Positions 25,001 through 37,000 of a DNA stretch of 64,000 nt are shown here, in pieces. The translations under genes were made by a program, and so were the position numbers. This stretch comes from Cryptomeria japonica (Eukaryota; Streptophyta; Pinopsida; Cupressales; Cupressaceae): NCBI RefSeq assembly GCF_030272615.1, contig NC_081410.1, positions 121,396,640-121,460,639 on the forward strand, given 5' to 3'. How positions within the stretch are numbered: position 1 is the stretch's first letter; every line of letters begins with the position of its first letter. The notes below the pieces were generated by a model. That model was not told the origin of the DNA and ran no database searches. It saw only the letters and a list, made by a program, of their open reading frames with translations.

Positions 25001-28000
25001 GAAACAAATGCCAGAAGGGATGCCTTGCCAATATCTTTCCATCGGGCTAACATGCGAGTATTTTGGGTCAGTTTAAAATAAATTGCAGTTTGCTGTCATA
25101 AAATTTGTGCAGGACCAACAATAGGAAAATAAGGTTTTTAACAAAATATACTGGTATTTATCAGTTCTTCTCTAGCTTCTTGTTATTTTTATTTGAGTAT
25201 TAAATAAATGATGAACGGACGTAATGAGGGTTTGATCAGTGTTGTTGAATATAAATTGATTTCTAGCAAATACTATTAGTTGCTTTTTGTGCTTAAGATT
25301 GTCAAAATTCTATTTGCTGTCATTATTTGCAAAGAACGCACTTGAAACGCAATAGGTTCAGCAAAACGTTAGTTGTCTCAGTTGAGGGCCTTTTGAGGTT
25401 CTTACAATGGTATCAGAGCTAAATCCTGCCATCCTAAGGGTTTAGCAATTACATGCAGTCGCAGGAAACGGGTTCACACAGGTATTACACACGCAGCAGA
25501 GCCTTTCGTGAAGGAGAACAGAGTTTTAACAAGCAGTTAGATACCATGGGTGAAAGGCATACAGGCAGTCCAACCAGAGGTCACAGAGCTAAGGATGAGG
25601 AGACAAGAGAATTCTTTAGGACTATGGCCACTAGGCAGCAGCAGGTTGCTCAGGCTTTACAGGCACTCACCACCATGATGGAATGTATGAATCCTCCAAA
25701 CTGAAACAATCAAGAACTAGAGGACCATAGGAGTGTAGCCAATATTCCTAGACCTCACAGGGTAGCTACACGCACAGTTGACAAGCCTTCAAGGCCTAAT
25801 TTTTTGGCAGAAGAACCTGAGGATGTTGCCAGAGTTGAGGCAGAACCTGTCTTTGTTGATAATGTTATGACGGTACATGATGAGTGGAGTCTTTTTCCAC
25901 CTGATGTGAGGCCGAATCTAAATTTTGATCAGTTCATGAGGCAAAAACGGGAGGTAGAGAGAAACAGGCAAGAGAAGAGGCCTCATTCCCAACATAGAGA
26001 TCTTGAGTTTGCCACAAGCAAGCTCACCCTACCTTATTATGATGGCAGCGGTGCAGTTACAGCTAGATCTTGGATCCATAAATTGGATACATACTTCACA
26101 CTGAGACCCATGATTGAAAGGGATGCAATTAAGTTTGCAACCTTACACTTGAACGGTACTGCACATGAGTGGTGGCATAATGGACTCATCACTCTCCAAC
26201 ATGATGAGATTACCACCTACCAGGAGTTCGCTGATTTGTTAGTTGAGAGGTTTGATAAGAAAGACCCTGAGTCATACTTCCGGGAGTTAGCACAGCTGAA
26301 ACAAACAGGGAACTTGGAGGTGTATGTTTCAAAGTTTTTGAAGCTGTCATGCATGGTAAATAACATGTCAAATCAGCGATTAGTAGTGTTGTTTATAGAG
26401 GGGCTCATGGAGCCTTTGAGAGGCTGGGTAAAGGCATTTGATCCCCCAACACTTCTACTCGCCATTAAAAAGGCACAGAGTATGGATGTGACAGCCACTC
26501 AAAATAAATTTGGGACAAAAGGATCAACATCTTTCAAAGATAATAGGAATTTCAGCAAAGGGAAAGAAAAATCAGACTTTAGAAATGATTACAAGCCAAA
26601 GCCAGCAGCCCCTCCCTTAGATCGGGAGACACTTAACGATTTAAGGCAAAAGAAACTCTGTTTTTATTGCAAAGGTCCATATGATAACAACCATGACTGT
26701 CCTTTGAGGCCTAAGGGCAGGGCAAACAGAGTAATGTGGACATATTATGAAGATTCTGAATCTGATCATGAAGGTCAGCTTGCTGGTTATGAGAATTTAG
26801 AGGCTGAAGATGACACACAGGGTCCTCCGAGACTCGACAAAATGGATGCAGAAGGTGATGAGCACCTTAAGGAGGCACTTCTCACGAGTATTCAGCAGGA
26901 AGGGTCATTTAGAATGAGAGGAGTACTTGCTGGTCAGAAAGTTATTACACTGCTGGATACCGGAGCCACACATAACTTTATTGATGCCAGGTTGGTGGAG
27001 AAGAGAGGAATCCAAACAGAGGAGTTTGAGGGCATTCGTGTGAGGGTGGCAGATGGTTACACTTTAAAGTGTAATAGGATGATCACACAACTCCCATTAT
27101 GTGTAAACAATTATGAATTCAAGACTGATTTCTATGTGGTTCAGATGGGAGACACAGATTTGGTCCTTGGTATGAAGTGGTTGCATGAACTAGGCAAGTT
27201 TACACTTGACTTGCAGGAGATGGAGATGTCTTTCACCATTGATGAGAAAACACATGTGCTGAAAGCGATTAAGGATAGCAATTTCAGAATGATTACACTC
27301 AGGCGGATGGAGAGGCTTGTACGCCATGATCAGATTGAGTGGGCAGCAGAGTGTATGATCATGCCCATACAGCAGGATGCTCAAAAAGTTCAATATCATC
27401 CGGATATTCAGATACTGAGAACCAAACATAGCAAGGTTTTCAATGGCATACCATCAGGGAGGCCACCAGATAGGGGTTTTGAGCACATCATTGAGCTAGA
27501 GGAGGGAGCGAAGCCAATAATGATTACTCCATATAGACATCTGAAGCGCCTGAAAGATGAAATAGAGAAAACCATACAGGAGCTTCTGGCCATGGGACAT
27601 ATTCAGCCTAGTAAGTCCCCCTTTGCTTCTTCAGTTGTTTTGGTGAAGAAGAAGGATGGCACATTGCGGATGTGTATTGATTACAGGGTCCTTAATAAGC
27701 GGACGATCAAAAACAGATATCCCATCCCGCGTATTGATGAGCTCATAGATGAATTACATGGGGCCTGTTATTTTTCAAAGATTGATTTGAGATCAGGCTA
27801 TCACCAGATCAGTGTTCGTGAGCAGGATATTGAGAAGACTGCTTTTCGTTGGCATTATGGACATTTTGAGTTTGTGGTTATGCCATTTGGGCTAACCAAT
27901 GCTCCTGCTACTTTCTAGTCCACAATGAACAAAGTCTTCAGACATCAGTATTGGTGTTCTTTGATGATATACTGGTTTACAGTCGTACTTGGGAGGAGCA

Positions 28001-31000
28001 CCTCAGTCACCTAGATACAGTTTTGAGCATTCTGAGCAGGGAGTCCTTGTATGCCAAGGAATCCAAATGTGACCTTGGAATGACTGAGTTATTGTACTTG
28101 GGCCATATTATCAGTGCAGAGGGAGTGCGGATGGATCCCGAGAAGATCTGTGCTATCGTAGATTGGCCTACTCCAGTGAACCTCACTCAGTTGCGTGGGT
28201 TCTTGGGCCTATGTGGTTTCTACCGCCGTTTTGTTAACGGTTATTCGCGCCATGCGGCACCTTTGACAGACTTGATGAAAAAGGGTGCCTTCTTATGGAC
28301 TCCTGAGGCCCAGGAGTGTTTTGAGAGGTTCAAGGAGCTCATGACTTCATGTCCAGTACTTGCTACACCTGACTTCTCGAAGTCATTTGAGTTACAATGT
28401 GATGCCTCTAGTGAGGGCATTGGGGCGGTGCTTATGCAGGACAAGCACCCTATTGCTTATGAGAGTAGGAAACTCCGTGGACCTGAGAGAATTTACAGCA
28501 TTTATGATAAGGAAATGTTGGCCATAATGCATGCACTGGCCAAGTTTAGACAGTACTTAGTGGGCAGCAAGTTCTGCATTAAGACTGACCACAATAGTTT
28601 GAGACATTTCCTTGGGCAGCATGACTTAAATGACAGGCAACAAAAGTGGGTCAGCAAACTTCAAGCTTACAACTTTGATATTTCCTATATCAAAGGCACA
28701 CAGAATGTAGTTGCAGATGCCTTGTCACGTCGTCCCCACCTGAATTCTATGGTCCAGATAGCAAAAGGATTGGCGGCATATTATAGTGGCAGAGTACGCC
28801 AAAGATAGCTGGGCTGCAGGTGTGATAGAGGGGTCAATAGTGGACAGCAGGTATACAGTTGTAAATGAATTGATCATTTACAAGAGAAGAGTGTACTTGA
28901 TCCCAGGATCAGAGTTGAGGAGTAGGGTACTGCGGTTCTGTCATGATGAACTGATAGCAGGACATTCCGGGTTTTTCAAAACCTACAGACAGGTGCGTGA
29001 GCACTTCACGTGGAAAGGGCTCAAGGCGGATGTTCTACAGTATGTTAGAGAGTGCCCTGTTTGTCAGCAGAATAAACAGGAGCATACATACCCTGCTGGT
29101 TTACTTCAGCCACTTCCAATTCCTGACAGGAAGTGGGAATGTTTGTCTATGGATTTCATCACAGGGTTACCAAGAGCGCAGGGATGTGATTGCATATTTG
29201 TGGTTGTGGATCGTTTGACGAAGTATGCTCACTTCTATCCAATCACCACCACTTATTCAGCTATTCAGGTAGCAGAGTTATTCTTCAGGGAGGTATTCAG
29301 ATTACATGGGTTGCCTCGGACTATTGTCAGTGATAGGGACACGCGGTTTTTGAGCCACTTTTGGCAGGAGCTTTTCAGACTCTGTGGGACCGATCTTACA
29401 CCGAGCACCAATTACCACCCTCAAACTGATGGCCAGACTGAGATAGTTAACAAATGGGTGGAGGGATACCTCAGGAACTATATTTCAGGGCAGCAAAAGG
29501 CGTGGGTGAAGTGGATTTACCTCTGTGAGTACTGTTACAATACCACTCACCACATGTCCATTCAGATGACTCCATTTACAGCACTGTACGGGTATGAACC
29601 TCCCAGTTTCATTGACTTATTGCTAAGTGATAGTAGGGTGCCTAGTGCGGGAGACATGATACAGGAGAGTCAGGACATTGTGAAGACTCTTAAGGAAAAT
29701 ATAGCCAAGGCACAAAATCAGCAAAAACAATATGCTGATCAGAAGAGGACAGAGAGGTCATTTGAGGTAGGAGACATGGTGTATTTGATGTTGCAGCCTT
29801 ATCGACAGTCTACTCTCAGGAGGAGTGGAGCAGAGAAGCTCAAGCCTCGATATTATGGCCCTTTCAGAGTAACCAAGCGTATAGGTGAGGTGGCTTATGA
29901 GTTGGATTTACCGGCAAATAGCAGAGTACACAATGTGTTTCATGTGTCACGTCTCAAAAAGGCGTTGGGACACCGTATTGTTCCTTCCACTGTCTTACCA
30001 CCCCTGGATGATGAGGGAAAGTTGATACTCGTACCTGAGGCTATCATTGAGTTCAGGGAGAGGAATTTCAGGAGACGAACTATCACAGAATACCTGGTGA
30101 AATGGAAGGATTTGCCGGTAGAGGATGCTACTTGGGAGAGCGAGGAGATTTTACACCATCTGGAGTTGAGATTGCTTGAGGACAAGCAATTTCGGGAGGG
30201 GCGGACTGTGATGTCCCCTTCTAGTTGACATCTGTCAGCTGAGTAGATTAGCCTATCACTGACCCTCGTAGGCTGATGAGGTTGGGTAGAGGGTCTTCTA
30301 GAGTTTGATTCACCACCTTCAGAGCAAGCACACCAGGTCTGGTCTTCGTTTGAGGTCTCCAGGACTCCGTTTGAGATACTTTCTATTTTTAGCAGTCCTG
30401 CTATTTATAGCCAGTAGGTTGGGCAAGGACAAATTATGGTTTGGCAGTCTCCAGTTTAGACGGCAAGCATTTCTGATGAATACTTAGAGAGATATTAATA
30501 TTTAATTATTTTTAATTAAATATTAAATGGCGAACTTTAATCTTTTAATGTTTTAAAAAGTCACTTTAAGTTATAACTTAAGTGAGGGTCTATTTCTCAT
30601 CAGATGGGGCCAGTTTTTATATTAAATGGAAGATGATTTATTTTTGACACTTCAATAGTCAAAAATAAATAATAAAAGTTAAAACATCATTAAAGGCCAA
30701 GTTGCACCTTTCTTGGGAATCGCGCCAACCCTAAATGGAGAAGATTAAAGAAGATTTTAGGTCTTCTTTTTCATTATGCTAAGTTTTGATATTTTTGTTT
30801 GGAGCTCTGAGAGGAGTTTTGGCCTAGGGTTTCAACAGAAGATTCTTCTGCAGTGATCAGAGGTATCGGTACAGGGAAACGTGGGATTCTTGTGCAACAG
30901 CATCAGAGGTTGTGAAATATCAGCTGATCTTGCTCTTTCAATTGGTTTTATCCAGAAACCAAGATTGGACAGATTGGAAAGGGGTTTATTAATTTTTATG

Positions 31001-34000
31001 CAAAAGATTGATTGCAGCTGCAGAGTCAGAACAGAGGCAGGAATAAGTGTGTGACAAATGGGGCTTTTGTGCATGTACAGCTTGTTGATCTGCCGTACCT
31101 TTCTTCCTTGAAAGGGTACGATTTTTGCTGAGGAGGAGTCCAAAAATTCCGAAACAAATGCCAGAAGGGACGCCTTGCCAATGTCTTTCCATCGGGCTAA
31201 CATGCGAGTATTTCGGGTCAGTTTAAAATAAATTGCAGCTTGCTGTCATAAAATCTGTGCATGACCAGCAATAGGAAAATAAGGGTTTTAACAGAATATA
31301 CTGGTATTTATCAGTTCTTCTCTAGCTGCTTGTTATTTTTATTTGAGTATTAAATAAATGATGAACGGATGTAATGAGGGTTTGATCAGTGTTGTTGAAT
31401 ATAAATTGATTTCCAGCAAATACAATTAGTTGCTTTTTGTGCTTAAGATTGTCAAAATTCTATTTGCTGTCATTATTTGCAAAGAACACACTTGAAACGC
31501 AACAGGTTCAGCAAAACATTAGTTGTCTCAGTTGAGGGCCTTTTGAGGTTCTTACATATAAGATAAACCCCATGCATATGCAACTTTTGGTGACATCACA
31601 TTATCTGAAGCTCTTGAATCAATGATGCAATTATTTAAACGAAACCAGCAATTAAAAGTGAAACATAGTATTGTTTAGGTTTTTCATTACCAACGGCACA
31701 AGTTGTAGCAAGGTTGCTTGGGGTAAGTTGGTTAGGATTATCAGGGATACTTTGCAAGTTTGTAGTAGTCAAGTGCTGATTTCATTTGTCTCCTTTAATA
31801 TATTGGACCAACTTGTCAATTTGTTCGGGATTACACTTCAAGTATTCAGTTTGGTAAATTTGAATCTTGGTTTTGTTAAAATGGTCAATAATATCAAAGT
31901 GAGAAAGTGGAAGGTCATAGCAGTTTCAACATTGAGGTTGCTTTGAGAAACAATTTGAGGTTTGTAGTAGTCAAGTGCTGATTTGGTTTGTTTCCTTTAA
32001 TACATATTGGACCAACTTGTCAATTTGTTTAGGATTACATTTCAAGTATTCAGTTTGGAAAATTTGAATCTTGGTTTTGTTAAAATGGTCAATAATATCA
32101 AAGCAAGAAAGTGGAAGGTCATAGCAGTTTCAACATTGAGGTTGCTTTGAGGAACAATTTGAGTTTCTTGTGGGTCATCGCAGGATTTTGGGTTGCTTAT
32201 CAACAAGTTGTGAAAAGTATGAATCTTTTCTAAGTAAAGTATATCTTGGCTACTGAAATTGTATATGATCCTTTTCACACTTTTTGAGCCTCTACTTCTC
32301 AATACCTTTGTTTCTTTTTGCTTCCAAATTCCAAGCATGAAAACCGAAAAAGTGTGACTGTTCAATTCCTCGATTGTGTCATCATGGTCATCATAGTCAA
32401 AGACATACTTGAGAAACCCCACAATAGAGTCACCATCAAGTTCTTAGATATGCATTTCAAGGAGAGTCAGACCACCTGTATTTTTAAGTATTCTTTTGTA
32501 TTATCCTATTCATTCCAAGCATGTTGAACCATCATGTTCATTTGTTAGGTGAAACTCACATGCCATATTTGTTATTGGCCACAAATGGTGCTTCAAGGGC
32601 AAGCCTTTGATTTGGTACCGACAAATAGTAGTCGGTACAAGGTGTTGAGACATGGACCAGCTAGGACTCGAACCTAGGACCTTCCATACGCTGCTGGAGT
32701 GCTCTACCACTGAGCTACTGGCCCCTCTTGGACCAGTCCATCGTCGGTCCAGGTGTGGCTTATTTCCAACGCCAACACAAGGCACATAATTTCTTTAAGG
32801 AAAATATTGCTAAAGAGGGGGTACCTGATTTATTTGCAGAAGTTGTTTCTTAATGGCAATCATGTCATTCACCATTTCTAGAGACGTGGGTCCACGGGGG
32901 TTGAATGCTATAATTTCAGTATGTGAATTGTTTCCCATTTGCTTGCTATAATGAGATCATCTTCTATTTCCATGGGTTGGATTTGAGAAGCTTCTAGATC
33001 TGCAACTTGGTTTCTTCTCAAAAAGAAACTCATTCAAGTTGTTACGCATTGATAAAAAAAAAAATTCCTATAGCTGGCCTTGCAATTGCATGTAGTTTAT
33101 TTAGTACTTTTCAAACTTGCGAATAATAGAAACTACTGCTCTTACTCCTAACCTACCACCCACCCACCCAACCTCTCCCCCAACCCACACGCATTGTCAA
33201 AAGTAGAATCTAGATATATGTTTGGTGTTATCTCCCATCCCTGTTAACCTTGGAAAAAAAAATTCCTTGATCCTTTGGTTGACTTAACAAGTTGGGCCCC
33301 TAAAGCTAAAGGGTTTATGCAATGACCCCAAGGTATTGTGACCATTCTTACTAAGTTTATGAACTATGGAAAAGATTATTCCAAGTAAAACCAAGGCTGT
33401 ACTCAAACTTACACTACCTTCTTGTTTCTTCATTCCTTGTTTTCTCCCTCAAGACTTGGAGGAGCCCTAGTAGCTTTCTTTATTTTCTTTTTCTCTTCAA
33501 AGTTAAATTTACAATCAACTTTCTGATACAAATTAAACAAAGGGTCAGCCTTTCCTGCAATTTGTGTTTCCCTTGTGAATCTGTTTTCAGCCAAAGTGTA
33601 AAAGAATTATTGCCCGGTAGTGTAGATGTTGGTGTTGGAACCTTAGTTTTTTCTCTTTGAATCCTTATTACAAATTGTCCAGAATTATTGGGCAATATGC
33701 TGGGCTGCTCTTCTTGCAAGATCAGCTCTCTCTTCTTCTTGATCCAACATTTTTGCAACCCTTTGAAATTTGGTGGCACTAGAACAACAATTAAAATCTG
33801 AAATAGTATCTTCTTGGGAATCCTATAACCAATCAAGATTCAATTGCACAATTGGTTGGTTATGTCGGATCATTAAAAAAAATTAAAAAATATTGGGCAA
33901 CACAATATTGCAAAACTTGTCCCCAATAAGTCGCCATGAAAATTGGTATTTTGTCCATTTACGACAGTCTTGGGATAGTGTTCCTCCTCTATTCAAAGAG

Positions 34001-37000
34001 GAGACTCCCCTTATTGAAAACCAAAAACCTCCACTAGATATTTACAACATCTACCAAACGTGTACAAGTTGTTTGCATCTACAAGGATTAGGGTTCTTAA
34101 CTTGGAAAGGATGAAATGGGAAAAGCTTAAAACTAAAAGAATGTGCATCAAGTTGAATGCATGCAAAGGCCAACCTAAACACACACGATTGAATAAATGT
34201 TCTTTATGATAATTAAATAATTCCATAGAGTTTGTAAGAAAAGATAAGAAGAACAAGATTCACACCAAACTTAAGAATGATATAAACCCCAAGAACAAAT
34301 CAAAGACACAAATTTCATCAACTTGAGTCTAATTATTCTTTGTTGTCTTCAAGAACACTAAATCTTTGTTGTCTCTTCTTTGCACAATACTTGTTAAAAA
34401 AGCCAAAAAGTGCTAAACAATGCTCAAATTGCCTAATATAAAGACAAAATAACTAACTTGAAATTAAAAGGCACTTTACATTTTAAAATCTTTAAATGTT
34501 ATAATAAACAAACTTCTAGAAAAAGCGACTTTAAAATTATAACATTAAAATGCCTACTAAATTTGACTTGGTACAATTGAGCTTCTCCATGTCTTTTGAA
34601 GAAGATCGCCTGTTGGATTCATTAATTGTAATTTCAATCAACTCGTTTGCATCTTTGACTCTTTAGTAGTAATGTACTAAAATTTGAGTCCTCCAGATGT
34701 GTTCCTCAAATGGTCTTGTCTAAGATTACTCAAATCTTTTGATATGGATTTTTAGTTGAGTCTAAACTTATGGGCAATTACAAAATGATTCAAGTGAAAA
34801 ATTGATCTAAAAAATTCACCAAAAAATCCTCAAGTCAAAATCTCACAATGACCTCAAGAGGAAAAACTAGAACTTTCAAGCAATTGTGCAATTTTTGGAA
34901 AACTATATCAAAAATTTTGAAAACCCAATTTTCTTGCTAAACCAAGACTCAAGGTTTTCATACAATTGAGTAGTTTTTACAAAACTTTGCAAAAAGTTTC
35001 AAAACTCCAACAAATAAAAATTCAAACTTTACATGCATGTTTTCAATTTTTGTAGAAGTATGCAAAAGATTTGAATCCTCTGATTTACATTATTCTAGCG
35101 GAATATCAAACCCTCCATGCAATAGTGTAGTTTGTACAAAATTACCCATAAATTTCAAAATCTTGATTTGCTTGGTCATGGAGAGGAAGACAAGCTTGCA
35201 TGCAAGTTGGCACCTTTTGTGAAGATGAGCCAAAAATCTACAATCCCAAGAGGGAGGTAGGAGGCAAAGATCCAAATTTTTTTACATTTTAGCAACTTTT
35301 GCAAACCTACCCACAATCACTATGATCATGTCAAAAGCCAACTAAAGACCCTGCATCAATTGCTAAAGCATGTAAGCCCTAAAAAAATTTAACAAACCTT
35401 ATTTGATGCTTTATTAATTCATTTGCACATTCATTTGGCTAGCACACTCACTCAAGCTCACAAATCAAGTTTTTCTCTTACCACTTCATTCTCACCTATG
35501 ATATTCATGTTTACTGCTCAAGATCCTTGCCCTTCTTATTTCTCATTTACTAGAGTTCTTCCTCATTGTTGCACCCAAGTTTCCATTTTGTTAAAAACCT
35601 AACCTTGTTTCTTGGTGAAAATTCTCAATTGTTCGAAGGCTTGGGTTATTTGATTTCACTTGGTAGAGTATTAATGTCTAGTTTGAATTTGCAAGTTTTT
35701 TAGTTGCTTCTACACTTCAAATGTGCAACAAGTTCTCTTAACAAAGAGTCAAGAATTTAATCCCTGATATAGTCAACTAATAGACTAGGATATTGGAACA
35801 TCTTATAGATTATATGATCAAATAAATTAACATTAAAGGAAGCATGCGAGATAATAAATGAGTCCCCACACAAATTTACATGGGAAACCCTTACGAGAAA
35901 AAACCCACTAGCAAAAGGACATTACCAATTGTCTTATTCGAGAAAAATACATCCAATAAAATAGGTCACTTTCACATAATCCCAATCTATAGACCAATTT
36001 TATACAACCTCCAACCATGACTTCACACCTTCAATATAAAACACATTAGACAGGTCTCATTCTATCTAAACTTGGCACCTATACACAAGATAAATATACC
36101 TATTTTCATGGAATACTAACCATCTAATTGACTAATTGCTACGTAGAATACCAATAGTTATACAACCATCTCATGACCATACCACGATGTTAGTCTTTAG
36201 CATGTCATGTATTACATGTAAAGCAATGAAACACTGCACATATGAACCACTACCAATCAATGCTTGTTGACCCACATCTATGAACCACATACATGTCTTC
36301 CTGCACTAAAGCCAAACACTAGCTCGTGGTAGTAAAGACAAACACTTGATTACTACTAGTTTCTTCTAATGCTTATGGGCATTCCCTAGAACATCACTAT
36401 TCCTCTAGGCATCGCAACATGTACTCTAATAGTGCTACAAACATTCTTGCGATATCATACATGCTACCAATGACATACCTACATTTGTGCAATTGTGAGT
36501 TCTCCATTTGACTTGCAACTCGGAATGTAGCAACACCGAACTATGATAAGCATCCATGCTAAAATGCAACACTTGAAACTAATTGCTAACTTCAACTTAC
36601 GACAACTATTTACCAATCTATGACCAAAAAACTATCAACATGAAGGTAGAGCAATGTTCATCGACTTCCACCACCAGAAACTACACCAAGAACTTTTTGT
36701 AATTGGATTGCACACCAAAGTTCCAACATTCTTCGACTTGATATTCATTTAGGTGAACTTATAGTATCACAAAAAGTTAACCTCATATGTGAGACTGGGA
36801 TAAAACCATTTCATCCATACACCTCAAAAACTTAGCAATATTGTGCCAATTTTTCCATTTGTACTTTCCAAATTTCTATCTACCTAAAAAATGATATTAT
36901 ACATCACATTTTTAGTTCAAGCGTGATAAACAAGATTCTTTTCCAAACAAATTGCACTCTCCAAATCACAATTCAATACTATATGACACTTCAAACCAGT

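Larger units (their letters stand above)
24058..31556 (+). mobile_element. Ty3/gypsy chromodomain-type LTR retrotransposon, complete but inactive (7,499 bp)
   Basis: Two LTRs (24058-25406 and 30207-31556) begin TGTGATGTCC and end TTCTTACA. They are flanked by a 5-bp target duplication, TATAA, at 24053-24057 and 31557-31561. A primer site follows the left LTR, and a purine-rich tract (CGGGAGGGGCGGA) precedes the right one. The interior carries gag, protease, RT, RNase H, integrase and a C-terminal chromodomain in Ty3/gypsy order. By eye the LTRs differ at about 44 positions plus two small indels (near 3.3%), mostly transitions. The element sits in sense opposite to the host gene, inside its intron 3. 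A premature stop in gag, one in RT and two frameshifts inactivate it. Confidence 0.95.
32042..33836 (-). pseudogene. Unclassified minus-strand coding-like fragments
   Basis: A 126-codon frame (32042-32422; phrases [38 protein letters not shown]) has ordinary protein-like composition. So does a stretch near 33.66-33.79 kb ([19 protein letters not shown], then [10 protein letters not shown]). Both lie on the minus strand, the same sense as the host gene, but no phase-compatible splice sites were found joining them to it. They are separated by the SINE-like unit. I do not recognise the family; an old mobile-element or captured gene fragment is likely. Confidence 0.3.

Noticed and set aside
24156-25050. 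Short ORFs in the gypsy LTR that recur in both LTRs
   Set aside because: Repetition follows from LTR identity, not from coding function.
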